Below, piece by piece: positions 1-12,800 of a DNA stretch of 64,000 bases (the stretch's first letter is position 1; the number at the start of each line of letters is the position of its first letter). The DNA is from Shinisaurus crocodilurus. Taxonomy: Eukaryota > Chordata > Lepidosauria > Squamata > Shinisauridae. The translations under genes and the position numbers were made by a program. The stretch spans positions 110,551,379 to 110,615,378 of the forward strand of contig CM037876.1 in the NCBI GenBank assembly GCA_021292165.1, in the 5' to 3' direction. The notes under the pieces are model-generated. The model searched no databases, had not been told where the DNA came from, and saw nothing but the letters and a program-made list of their open reading frames with translations.

Positions 1-310
1 GGGGGGCAGCTGGGGGGGGGGACACACGAGTGAAGGCCCAGCTGGGGGGGGATCCTCTAACAGCTGGGGAAAAGTGCTGTTTGGGCACTTTCCCCCAGCT
101 GTCATCCCCACCTGTCTCCCTTCAGTGCTACTGTGGCGTCCCTTGGATACTGAGGGGAGGACTGAGGCAGGAAGAGGGGAGAGGCGGCACCTCCAGACCC
201 TCACTGTGCCCAACCATTAGTCAGGCACAGCTGGGGCCTGGGGCAACTTGAAACCCACAGAGGGTTCAGAACCTCTGTGGGTTTCATGTGACATGAGAAT
301 CTGGCCATTG
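1..310 (+). mobile_element. Right part of a non-autonomous DNA transposon, cut by the window edge
   Basis: This stretch aligns by eye with 36220-36480 (shared blocks include GATCCTCT.ACAGCTG, CTGTCATCCCC, and GTGCCCAA.CATT.GTCAGGCACAG). It ends near a GTGACATG that resembles the terminal repeat of that copy. Confidence 0.55.
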
Positions 311-1195
311 ATTGGATGGCAGCGATATGAGTATCAGTATTGGTGACTTTTGATTATTGTCAGTTCTTTGCTGTTGTTGATATTATTGTCTTCTTGCAAG
401 TTTTACACTTGTTAAACTCTCATTAGGGAAGGAAAGTTTCCATAATGTGACAATGGCTGCAGCGGTTTTGTGCAAGAGCAGCCTGTACAATTTAGGGTTT
501 GCAAAAGGGATTCATTCCCCATGGAGGTTTTTTTTGGGGGGTGTGTGTGAATCATATGAAAATGACCTATGTCACAGAGGTGCCCTTAAGGAAAACAAAT
601 ACTGCCAAACTTCAGATCAATTGGTGCACTGATGAATGAAATACAGCTTGGAGCTTTTTTGCTTTCTGCTCAATTGGCATCGAAGGCACAGAAAGTGCAC
701 TGCAAAGCTGAAAGGGCAGGTCTGTGCAGGGGCACGTGGCAGAGGCAGAATAGTTTCCACACCTAGCATTTAGACACATGCTGCATTTCTCCAAAAGCAA
801 CATCATGCCCTCTCTAGCCTTAAAGCCTTGCTTCATGAACAAAAGGTCAAAAGTCTCATGATTTCAAGACCTTCAGAACAGCAAAATAAAAATCTGAAAT
901 AAAGATGTGATCTGGGGTTGAAAACGACCAGAAAAAGTGCCCTGGCCTGGTCTGCTTTTGTGCCTTTATTAGCATCGGACCTCACTAGGTGACATTTTCA
1001 CTGTACATTATTCCGACGTGTGAAGGGGCTTTAGGCGATGAAAGGGTAGTGGGGCTGTGCTGTCGGTCCTGTCTCTGATGTTGTGCCTGCCCAGCCGACT
1101 TCCACGTATGGCTATAATGCCTGAAGGAGGAGTTGCCTGTATTAATAGAGGCTCCTCCACCTGATTGGGAATGCCTCCCAATCACATGGCAGAAC
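311..1195. other. Unassigned sequence upstream of the first GALNT8 exon seen
   Basis: No coding exon, SINE or transposon end was recognised. No signal-anchor exon for GALNT8 is visible here; it is expected further upstream or is too diverged to see. Confidence 0.4.
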
Positions 1196-1203
1196 CGCTA
1201 CAT

Positions 1204-1338
1204 CAGTGTTCTCCAACCTTGGGTCCCCAGATGTTTTTGGCCTACAACTCCCAGCATGCCCCAGCCAGCTACGCTGGCTGGGGCATGCTGGGAGTTGTAG
1301 GCCAAAAACATCTGGGGACCCAAGGTTGGAGAACACTG
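1204..1338. mobile_element. Palindromic hAT-type MITE, copy 1
   Basis: An almost perfect inverted repeat from CAGTGTTCTCCAACC to its complement, with the conserved core CCCAGATGTTTTTGGCC. The 8-bp flanks are CGCTACAT and CTCTACAT (7 of 8 match), a hAT-sized target duplication. Confidence 0.85.
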
Positions 1339-1346
1339 CTCTACAT

Positions 1347-2677
1347 GTACACTCTTTTATTGTATGGCGCCCCTTGACACGGAGTCACATGCGAAGGGGG
1401 CTACTATCACCTATGAATGCCTGCAGGTAAAAAATATTCAGATATAGCCCAGACCAAATCCCCTCCTGCCAAGTTTGTGGCCCAGTCTGCAGGCAGAGAA
1501 CCTGGGAGGCCGCTTCCTCAGGGTTTTCGGGGGGGGGGGGAGTGATTTTTAGGTGGTCTCTTCACCTTTAGCAGAGGTGGCAGGTTGGTTCTTCCTCCCT
1601 CCCCTCTATTATTTCTTTACTACTGCCCCATTCTCTTTCTCTCCCGCAGAGTGCCTGAACACAGCATTGTTTTGGGATGTTGTGGGGGGAGGGAAATGGC
1701 TGCTATTAATGTTGACACCCACCCACACAAATTCCACCATCCCTCACCCTATCTGATGACAAGAATCTGTTACACATGAGGACTTCTGAAAATATTGTTT
1801 CAGCAATACTTGTCTTGGTCCTTCTGTCAAAAGCAAAGCCTACAGAGGGAGCTGAAAAGCTGGCAACCCTAATGAGAACCAACATTGGGCCAATAATAAT
1901 CTCGCGAACAGAATTTATTGCATCCAGTTGCATACTGGTATAATCAGAGCCACAGTGAGGTTTCCCATAGTTTAAACTAATAGGAGAGCATAATGTTGTG
2001 ATGTGTATCACAATCACCAGCTGCAGCACATTGTTTACACTTGGAGAGGAACAGAATGGCGGTAAACAAGTATGTTGTGTCTTTCTACTTTCCCGTGTTC
2101 TTTCTCATGGGAAAGCTAGATCCTAGGATCATTATGAGCTAGTCACATGGTTTGTATGTTCTGAATGACGTGCTAACTTGTTTTTCTGTCTGAAGCCATT
2201 TTAGAGAAGAGCAGGACTGCTTTCTCTATTCTTTCTCTCTTCTGGCTATTGCTTGCTGGACTTTGCCACAATGTAACGTCTTTGCTGAGGTGGAGTGAAG
2301 CTCAAACCTACTCCACTGGAACTAATGCTTGCTATGCATTGTACTCTGCACATGGACTGTAACTAGGAAATGTATACTCTGTAGAATATTACTTGCTAAG
2401 TAAATAAACAGGTAGAAATAGACCTGTGGAGTTACAGAGTGTTTCCTTGCTACTTGGATAATCTGCAAACCGGGGAAGCTACAAGCTGGAGTCGGATTAC
2501 AGGCAAGCTGGCTGGCAGCTGCAAACCGACACGCTGGAACGCTGCACAGAGGGGGGTGAGATCTGGAGATCTGTGTGTAGAATAATGGGCCTCTATGCAC
2601 AGACAGGATTTTAATTCTCCCATCCAGCACACGTGGAGCTCTGCAATCACTCACGCGCCTTCACATAATTGGGTACA
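1347..2677. other. Non-coding sequence with nothing recognised
   Basis: Mixed composition with short G, C and T runs. No exon, transposon terminus or clear LINE translation was seen; short open frames look like chance. Confidence 0.35.
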
Positions 2678-2685
2678 TTCTAAAG

Positions 2686-2821
2686 CAGGAATATGCAGCC
2701 TGGTGTCCTCCAGAAGTTTTTGACTACAGCTCCCATAAGCCCCAGGCAGCATGGCCAATGGGTCAGAATTATAGGAGCTGTAGTCCAAAACATCTGCAAG
2801 GCACCAGGTTACCTACCTGTG
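2686..2821. mobile_element. Palindromic hAT-type MITE, diverged subfamily, 66 bp before GALNT8 exon 2
   Basis: Inverted arms with GACTACAGCTCCCATAAGCC and its complement are flanked by an exact 8-bp duplication, TTCTAAAG (2678-2685 and 2822-2829). The right end lies only 66 bp before the exon 2 acceptor. Confidence 0.75.
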
Positions 2822-2887
2822 TTCTAAAGTTTGCTTTATGTTTTTCTTTTGGCTTCATACCTGTACCTCTCTCTCTCTCTCTCTTAG

Positions 2888-3158
2888 CAAATTCCATAAA
2901 ATCATCAGATAATATTTCCAAAAAGAAGCTGGAAGATGACATAAAGTTGTCAGAGAACTCAAAAAATAAAATACATGAAGCCAAGAAGGAAAAAAAGATA
3001 CAGTTCCCAGATTCCGCTTTGTTTCATAAATGGGGTGAAGACTTAATGAAAGACCAACAAATTGCAGCTCAGGAGCTATTTGTTAAATATGGATACAATA
3101 CTTACCTTAGTGACCGCTTGCCTCTGGAAAGATCTCTAAAAGACACGAGACCTCCCAG
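2888..3158 (+). CDS. GALNT8: GALNT8 exon 2: stem region and start of catalytic domain
   Basis: The acceptor follows a CT-rich tract (2868-2887); the donor is AG/GTGAAG at 3157-3164. The exon begins at codon position 2, so a coding exon must lie upstream. It encodes a Lys/Ser/Glu-rich stem, then the conserved run with HKWGEDL, a YGYN motif and [10 protein letters not shown], which leads into the catalytic domain. The stem part is poorly conserved, as is usual in this family. Confidence 0.93.
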
Positions 3159-3761
3159 GTGAAGTATGGATATCTCAAGTGCTTCTGCGTGAACTAATGT
3201 AACTTTTTCAATAAAAAGGGAGCTGGGGTTGCTGACGTTTGGGTGGATGTGCTGGGGAGAGAATTAGCTGGCAGGTTGGGGAAACTGGCAGACGCTAGCA
3301 GACTGGGAAGGCACCAAGCCATGCCTAGCAAGTTATGGGTGGAGTCAGGTGGCAGCATATGGTGGGTGATGGCCTGGCTCACTCTCTCTTTGTCGCTTTC
3401 TCTCTCCCCCTCCCGCTTTCTCTCTCCCCTCCTTCTCTCTCCATCTCCCTCCCTTCCTCATTCCCCCCTCCCCATGCAGCACTTAAGGGTTGTTGTGGTT
3501 GTTTTAAGAAAGCTCCCTTTTGCACAAGGGAAGCTTTTTTAAAAATGCTAATTGATGATTGTGTGTGGGAGTGGAGGTGGGTGTTGCACAACATTGGGAG
3601 GGAGGGTTAACCCTTCCCTCCTCAGCTGTGACCCCACCACAAAATTAAGCTTTAAAAACCCACCATTGGCAGCAATGGAGGCTTTTTAAAAGTCTAGTCG
3701 CTGTGCTGGAGGGTGATGTACAGGGGGTCACAGCATACAGGGATGGGAGGATTAACTCTTC

Positions 3762-3813
<52 letters not shown>

Positions 3814-6800
3814 TTATATTCCACCTTTCCCCCTCTTGTAAGGAATCCAAGGCGGCTTACATAATCCTCCTCCTCCTCTCCATTTTATCCTCACAACAAC
3901 CCTGTGAGGCAGGTCAGGCTGAGAGTCAGCGACTGGCCCAAAGTCACCCAGTGAGCTTCATGGCCAAGCGGGGACTAGAACCCAGATCTCCCGAGTCCCA
4001 GTCCAACACTCTCACCACTACACCACACTGGCTCTCTAGCCCCAGCTGTGCCCCCAAATAGCTTCCCACTCAGCAACCAGGTTTTTAAAAAGCCCCCATT
4101 AGCACCAGTGGAGGCTTATTAAAAGCCTAATAGCTGTGTCCCCAGCAGCGACCCCTCCAGATGCTCCCAGCACAGCAATTAGACTTTTTGAATCCTCGAT
4201 AGGCAGGAATTGAGCCTTTTTAAAAGCCGAATTGCAGCACACAGATAGGTTAGGATGGTGTAGGGCCTGTGAGAATCCACTTTGAACCAGAAAGTGCCTT
4301 CCATTTTCCTTGGGCCTGAGAGAGGCCTAGAAAGCATTTAACATCTCTCTCTTCCCCTGCGTGCCTGTCCTGTGAGAAGCTGCTTTGGTTCCCAGCACAG
4401 AGATGGGTCAAAGGACAATTAAGCTAATGAATTCTTGGCATGCACAGTGAAGCGCTTATCTCCGTGTTTAGGCCTGTGGTGTTGAGAACCAGCACCAGGT
4501 GTGCTTGCCCAATAGCCAGCTATGATGAGAACCAAGGCCAAGTGCAGATACCAGGCCCAACTGCATATCATAGAATCACAGAAAAGTAGGGTTGGAAGGG
4601 GCTATAAGGCCATTGAGTCCAATCCCCAGCACAACGCAGGAATCCAAGTCAAAGCATCCCTGACAGATGGCTGTCCAGCTGCACCTTGAATGCCTCCAGA
4701 GTGGGAAAGGCCACCACCTCCCCAGGTAGTTGGTTCCACTGTCGTATTGCTCTAACAGTCAGGAAGTTATTCCTGATGTTCAGCTGGAATCTGGCTTCCT
4801 GTAACTTGAGCCCATTATTTCGTGTCCTGCACTCTGGGATGGTCAAAAAGAGGTACCGGCTCTCCTCTGTGTGACAGCCTCTCAAGTACTTGAGAAGCAC
4901 TATCATATCTCCCCTCAGTCTTCTCTTCTGAAGGCTGAACATGCCTTCATGAATCAATATTTATGAATCGCCCATCTGGCCAGACATCCGGCCACTCTGA
5001 GCGATGTACAGTCCAATAAAATACAGGGGGGGGGGGCACACACACAGTATAAAACACAATTAAAAACAGTACAAAACTTAAAAATACTAACCCACCCCAA
5101 ATTCCCGCCTGAAAAGCCACATTTTTAATGCCTGGAGGAAGCTAATCAAAGAAGGGGCATGGCGGAGGTCACTGGGGAAAGAGTTCCATAAATTGGGGGC
5201 TGCCACAGAAAAGGCTCTCCTCCTAGTCCCCACAAGCCTGGTTTCTCTGGCTGATGGGACAGGGAGAAGGTCATCCGTGGCAGATCTTGTTGAGCAGCCT
5301 ACTTGATGTTGCCGGAGGCGCTCCATGAGATAAACTGGACCGGAGCCGTACAGGGTTTTAAAGGTCAATGCTAACACCTTGAATTTGGTTCGGCAAACAA
5401 CTGGTAGCCAGTGCAACTCTTTGAGCACTGGAGTGATGTGATCACGCCGGTGGCAGCCTTTAACCAGGCGAGCTGCTGCATTCTGGACCAGCTGCAACTT
5501 CCGAACCGTCTTCCAGGGTAACCCCATGTAGAGCGCATTACAGTAGTTTAGGCGAGAGGAGACCAAGGCATGAACCACTGATGGGAGCAGATGATTAGGA
5601 AGGTAGGGGCGCAACTGCTGCATCAGATGGAGCTGATACAGCGCCGCCCGGCTCACAGCTGACACTTGAGCCTCCATGGACAGCTGGGAGTCTAGAATGA
5701 CTCCCAAGCTGTGGACCTGGTCCTTCAGGGGGAGATGTACCCCATTCAGCACCAGGTCAACATCCCCTAACCTTCCCTTGTCTCCCACCAGAAGTACCTC
5801 GGTCTTGTCGGGGTTCAGTTTCAGCATGTTCCTTCCCATCCAGCCACCCACTGCCTCCAGGCACTTGGACAGGGTTTCAACAGCCAACCTTGGTGAGGAC
5901 TTAAAGGAGAGGTAGAGCTGCGTGTCATCTGCATATTGATGACAGCGCACCCCAAACCTCCTGATGATAGCTCCCAGCGGCTTTAGGTAGATGTTAAATA
6001 ACATTGGGGAGAGGATGGAACCCTGCGGCACCCCACAAGTGAGCGGACGAGGGTCCAAAACCTCCTCCCCAAGAACTACCCTCTGGTACCTTCCAGAGAG
6101 GAAGGACCGGAACCACTGCAATACAGTGCCTCCCATGCCCAACCCCTCCAGGCGGTCCAGGAGGATACCGTGGTCAACGGTATCAAAAGCTGCTGATAGA
6201 GGAGGACTAGAAAAGAGCATTCACCCCAATCCAAAGCCCTCCTCATATCATCCACCAAGGCGACCAAGGCCGTTTATTTTATTTATTTATTTCTGTTTCT
6301 GTCCCATGTCCAGGCCTGAAGCCTGACTGGCATGGATCTAAATAATCGGTTTCATCCAAATGTGCCTTCAACTGAGCCCCCACCACTCGCTCAATCAGCT
6401 TGCCCAGAGATGGCAAATTGGAGACTGGGCGAAAGTTGTTCAAATCTTGGGGATCTAAGGAGGGCTTCTTTAGAAGTGGTCTTATTACTGCCTCCTTAAG
6501 GGCTGATGGCATCACTCCCTCCTCGAGGGAGGCATTCACTACCGCCCTGATCTCCCCACCCAGTTTTTCCCTGCAGCTCATAACAAGCCAGGACGGGCAA
6601 GGATCAAGCAAGCAGGTGGTCAGCTTAACAGACGAAAGCACCTTGTCCACTTCATCAGAAGGAAGAAGCTGGAACTGATTCCACAAAACCGGACAGCCAC
6701 TGGCCTCCTCCCGTTCACCCACTGTGTCCACGACGCATGGAATCCCACTCCTAATCCGATCAATTTTATCTGCAAAGTGCTTTGCTAAACAGGCTTTAGA

Positions 6801-9800
6801 CTGTTCCAACGGATCCAGAGCAACTGGACCAACCAGGCTCTGAACCACTTGGAACAGCCTCCTGGGGCAGCACTCCACAGATGTGATAGAGATGGAGGCA
6901 GCATAGAAATTCTTCTTTGCTGCCTTCACCGCCACCTGGTAGGCTGAAGATGCAGCTCTGACCTGTGTCCGATCGTCTTCAGAGTGGGATTTACGGCTTT
7001 TACGCCATCGGCGCTCTAGCCTTCTCACCTCCCGCTTCAGAGCTCGCAGCGATGGAGTAAACCAAGGTGCTGTGCGAGCTCTGTTCCGGTGAAGAGGGCG
7101 CTTCGGAGCCACTCGGTCTAATGCCCTGGTGATTGCAGCATTCCAGTCATCCACCAGGGTCTCGACTAAGCTACCATTTGCACGCTCCAGTTCCCCAAAC
7201 GCGTTCAGGAATCCATCTGGATCCATAAGATGCCTGGGGCAGACCATCCTAATAGGTCCTTCACCCTGCAGAGGGGTTGTGGCACCAAAAAATCCAGCCC
7301 TACGTGATCTGACCATGACAAGGGGGTGGTGGAAATACCCCCAATTTCCAGATCATTTCCTCCCTCCCCAGAAACGAAAACCAAGTCCAGCGCATGACCG
7401 GCTACATGGGTAGGTCCAGTTGATACAGGATACAGCTCCCAGGAAGCCATGGTCTCCATGAAGTCCCGAGGTGCCCCCATGATGGCAGCCTCCAATTGTA
7501 TGTTGAAGTTCCCCAGCACCAATAGCCTGGGGGACCACACACGCACATCAGAGACCACCTCTAGCACCTCAGCCAGGGAGTCTGTTGTGCAGCGGGGTGG
7601 ACGGTACACGAGCAGAATCCCCAGACTGCCCTTTGGACCCAACCTCCAGTACATGCACTCGATAAACTTGGTCTCCCGGAGAGGGAGTCTGGGAAGGACT
7701 AAGGACTCCCGGTAGATAACAGCCACTCCCCCTCCTTGCTTGTTAGTTGTATTTAATGTTATTAATCTTTATCACTTACATACAGAAATTATTAATTATG
7801 AATTCAATATTTGCCACAAAAAATCTTTGGGCTAAATACTGGAAGAACAGGGTGGGCAACACAGAGCCCATAGGCTGCATGCACCCCCCCACCCTGCTGC
7901 CTCCCACTGCCCCCAAATTCATTTTTTAATGAATTTTGTAAATCTTGCTAATTTTGACCCTTTGGACACTCCGTAGCCACTATGGATTCATTTTCAGTTC
8001 ACAGATAACATTCTAATAGATACTCATTTTCTTTGGTTTCCTGCAGATGTCTAGAGAAAAAATACCCACACGATCTCCCAACACTTAGCGTCATTCTTAT
8101 ATTCCTTAATGAGGCCACATCCATCATCTTACGTGCAATCACAAGCATAATTAATCGAACGCCTTCACATCTCCTGAAAGAAATTGTCCTGATCGATGAT
8201 TTCAGTTCAGATGGTGAGTTATATGGTTTGAGAAAATCATGGGTCAGAGTTCCACTTATCCATGGAACAGGGTGTTTCTGCTGTTGCCTGTGGCTACCAC
8301 AATCCTGCTCCCTGCCCATATGGAGAGCAGGGTTGCATGGAGACAATCCTCACAGAAGCCCAGCATTGCCCTCTGCTGGATGCACTGCTACTGTGCACAA
8401 TATGACGCGACCAAGCCATTCACTTCTCATGGAAGTCCTCTTGCACCTCAACTTGAATCACCTGCCCTCATGGCAGGCTCTTTGCCACTGGTGGGCAGTC
8501 TACTGACAGACCTGGAGAAGAGTGCACCACCAAGTGAGCCACAGGAGGGCCTCCACTTGGTGTGAATGGCCTGGCTGCATCACAGCATACCCAGCACAAA
8601 GGCAGCATAGCCTGGGTGTGTTATGATGGACTCCTGTGAGGAACTCCTCTGCATGTTTTCCATTCAAAGGAGGAGCAGTATTGATGTCTTCCTTTTTACT
8701 CAGGCTGGCAAGTGCCATGAGATGAATTAGGATTTGCCTGTGAGGATATTTTCACATCACATGACCAAGCAAAGAAAACTCTGTATCAGTGTTCTCCAGG
8801 GATGGGGACTCGGACTCGAGGACTCGACTCGTGAGTCGGACTGAGTCCCCCCTCTGACTCGACTCGGACTCGAGTCCCAATATTTTTAATGGGACTCGAG
8901 ACTCGACTCGGGACTCGAGACCAAGGACTCTTCAACATCCCTGGGCTGTGCCAGAAGGAATGGAGAGGAGCGTGATTGCCGGCGAAGAGCACATGGAAGC
9001 GAGGTGTGCCGCTGCTCGGCCACTATGGACGGCTACCAGGAGTGCAGCCCCAACAGTGTGTCAAGATTTATTTATTTGCTCTGAGTGTGTTTCTGGTTCC
9101 AGCAAGTTCATCACCGGTGGAGCGGGTGTTCAGTGAGGGTGGAATTGTGATGAGATCTCACCGTTCCAGAATGGGGGCCAAACATTTAGAAAAAATCATG
9201 TTCCTCAAATGCAACATGGATAAGTTTTAGGAAGTACAGCAAGTTTATTTTTTAAAATCATTTTTCTAAAATGCAACCTTTCAGACATTTTGGGTTTGGC
9301 TGCCTCTGCCTGCCTGTCTGGGGTTCCCAGCCTCCTCTTCCTGCCTGGTCTCTTCTTGACCAGTTCAACCTTTGAATTGTCCAAGACAAACACCTCTGTC
9401 TGCCTGCTTTGGGGTTCCCTTTCTCCTCTGCCTGCCTGGTTATTTTGGGTTTTTCTGCCTGGTCTGTTCTTGCCAAAATCAGTTGCAGAGTTTTGAAATA
9501 AAAAGGCACACTTGTGCCTAGAATTTATTTAAACCACACATCTGAAGTAGCCTTATTTTGTTGGGGAAAAACCCCATTGATTTTAATAGGGACTCGTGGA
9601 GTCTGCTTTGGGAGTGACTCGTGACTCGTGACTCGTGAGTCACCATTTTGGACCAAGGACTCGGACTCGGACTCGAGACTCGGGTCCAAAGACTCGTGAC
9701 TCGACTCGTGACTCGAGACCAAGGACTCTTCAACATCCCTGGTGTTCTCCAACCCTGGATCCCCAGATGTTTTTGGCTTACAACTCCCAGCATGCCCCAG

Positions 9801-12800
9801 CCAGCTATGCTGGCTGGGGCATGCTGGGAGTTGTAGGCCAAAAACATCTGGGGACCCAAGGTTGGAGAACACTGCTCTGTATGCTACCTTGCAACTCCTC
9901 ATAGAATGAAAGCAATTGTCCTCCTCCCTCCTGGCCATGCTACGCTGAGGAGTGGCACTGCTTCGGCCACCTGTTGCCCCTCTGCTTTCCTCAGGAAACA
10001 GTGTTATCCACTGGTTTTGGCATGCCAGCCACCTGGCACATGGTGAAAGTGAACTTCAGTATGAAGAAGCAGTTTAAAGTAAAGAAGGTTTAAATGGCTT
10101 TAATGAGGTTCCAGGGGCAAAGATATGTAACAATAAAATGTTTAATGTTTACCGTAAGTAAAGGAATGGAAACACCAGCTTTGCTTTAACCTTACTTATT
10201 TAAACTGCTTCCCAATTTGTTACCTATCAGAGCACGGGTTAAGCTGATGCTCTTGTCAGTTGGTCTTTTTTTAACTGAGGCTGTACAAAAGCCTCAGATG
10301 GGGCATGAACCTGAGGCAAGTAACTCTGCCAGAGATACTTGAACTGCTGCCTCTGAATTCTAGGCAACTCCAGTCCAGAGCAGTTCAAGGTGAAGCAGAG
10401 TGGTCCCGAGGCTTCAGAACTATCTCGGAGATCTGGAAGGGTGTTTGTGTTTTTATTAATTTCCAGAGGATAGCCGTGTTGGTGTACTGTCGCAAAAACA
10501 ACAGATTCTTGTAGCACCTTAAAGACTAACATATTTATTCCGGCATAAACATTGTTTATGACCACTTCATCAGATGCATGAAATATTATGGAGAGTTTCA
10601 AGTTTTTATACAGTACAGATGTATGGGGGAGGGAAGAATTGAAAACAGTGATATCAGAAGGAAAGGAAATGAAGGAAATGACGATCACATTATTAACACT
10701 GGTCACTTACAGTGCAGTTGTTTCTGGTAAGACAAAGCCCTTGGCATCAGGGAAGCCATTAACACGTGTAGTATGATAAAAATGCATTCCCAATTCAAGC
10801 CTCCGGAGATCAAATTAAACCTGTTCATGAATTTTAATTCAGTAGTCTTTCGTCCTGTTCTCCCTTCAAAGTTCCTTTGCTACACAATGGCCACTTTAAG
10901 ATCTGTGATAGAGTGACCCAGGAGGCTAAAGTGTTCTCCCACTGATTTCTGAATATTGCCATTTCTGATGTCAGGTTTGTGTCCATTTATTCTTTTCCAT
11001 AGAGACTGGCCTGTTTGTCCTATGTAGAAAGCAGCAGGGCATTGCTGACAGAAGATGGCATAGATCAATGGAAGATGAGCAAGTGAATGAGCCCCTAATG
11101 TTGTGGGTGACATTATCAGGTCCTGTAATAGCATTTCCAGAGTAGATATGGGAAGAGAGCTGGCATCTGGGTTTGTCGCAGGGCCTGGTCCCTGTTTCTT
11201 TGTCCTTGTTATGTGGCCTGTTGTTACCAGTGAGTCGCTGTTCTAGGTTTGGGAGCTGTCTAAGCTAGTACAGGCCTATCACCCAAGGTCCGTGAGAGGG
11301 AAGTGTCATTGTCCAGGATGGGCTGTAGATCACTGATGATACGTTTGAGTGGTTTTAGCTGAGGACTGTAGGTGCCAACAAGCAGTGTTCTGCAGTGGTG
11401 CAGCTAGGGCTGGACCTCAGGGCCAAAATCCAGGGCCCTGCATCTAAGGCGAGGGGGGTCCCCAAATGATGACCCAGAGAGTGGCAGGTGATGGGCGGCA
11501 GCAGCAAACAGGCCTGGCTTCAGCTCACTGCAGTAGCCTTCCTTATTTTTTTAAAAAAATGTTTTATAGTCAGGGGTTGGTCAGATGGGTATGTACATGA
11601 TTACAGATGCCATAATAAGCGTTTTATAATTTTTATTTTTAAAATATATTTTCCTTTTCTACAACAAAATCGTGCTTATTCCTAAATAAACGGGTTTAGC
11701 ATCAGGGCAGTAGAAGCAAACTCCATTTATTCATCATGTAGTCATGAAGTTGCTATGATTTAAGGGAGTTTAAAATGCGAAATTGCACATGCTCAGAGTA
11801 TGTCTTTTTGTTGTTGTTGTTGCCAAGGTTTGAAAACAGATTTGCTGTTGTCATCTCACATCAGGAGTTTAGAAGCAGTTGTAAAGCATGGACTGGTGAG
11901 GGAAGGAGGAGAGCATGTTAAGTCTGTGCTTCACTTCACAACTACACGTGGCCATCTAAAGGGAGCCCCAGAAGACCATTACGTCCAGGGTCTCAAATTA
12001 CCTAGCTACATTACTAGTGTTCTGTTGTTTTCTCTTCTCGGCCTGCCCTGTAGTAGATTGTTCCTGGCCTTGTCAATCTGTTTTCTCACTTCATTGGTAC
12101 TGTAGTCTGAGGAACGTCTGATTTAGATCCTTAAGTTGTGAGTCTCGGTCTGCTGAATCTGAACAGATACGGTTGTATTGTAGGGTAGACAAAAGACCAG
12201 GGATGTAGACCAGGGATGGGCAACATGCAGCCCATGAGTCACATGTGGCCCCCGCCACCCCCCAGTGTGACGTCTGTAGTTCCCTGTTGCCCCCCACTGC
12301 ACCACCGATGAAGAGAAAATAGGGGGGGGGGGCAGCGGCAAACCACCACAGAGGCTTAGAGAAGACAAATTTTGCTTGAAAACGAGCTAAATTTGTCAAT
12401 TCTAAGCCCCTATAAGGGCTCCGTAGCAGCTACAGAGGCTTAAAAACAAACAAATCTATCTTGTTTTCAAGCTAATTTTGTTTGCTCTTAGGCTCCATAG
12501 TGTATTGCCACTGAATTTCAGCAGCAAAATTCTAGTTTTTCTCCTTTCTTTGCTGCTGGAGGCACAGGGGTGGGAGTGCAATCCATGGCAGGTCGGGAGG
12601 GGAAATTGGCCCCTGGGCCACCTGACGTTGCTCACCCCGGCTACAGACAATGGATCTTGTGGTCTGTTCTGGGTGGAAGCTGTACTTACTATACATGTAA
12701 GTATATATGCTGGTCAATAGGTTTCCGATATAAGGTGGCACGTATATTTATTTTATTTATTTATTATATTTATACCCCACCTTTTTTCCTGCAAGGAACC

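Larger units (their letters stand above)
10455..12745 (-). mobile_element. Penelope-like retroelement with a GIY-YIG endonuclease, split by two hATs
   Basis: On the - strand the pieces read in order: end of the reverse transcriptase (12745-12641, [13 protein letters not shown]), [17 protein letters not shown] (12210-12120), [15 protein letters not shown] (11384-11300), then the GIY-YIG nuclease (11134-10880: [40 protein letters not shown]). The 3' end carries the familiar CTTAAAGACTAACA and CACTTCATCAGATGCATGA blocks (10505-10580). It has stop codons and is a dead copy. Confidence 0.88.

Noticed and set aside
8033..8506. 157-codon frame starting in GALNT8 exon 3
   Set aside because: Only 8047-8213 is exon; the remainder is intron read-through past the GTGAGT donor.
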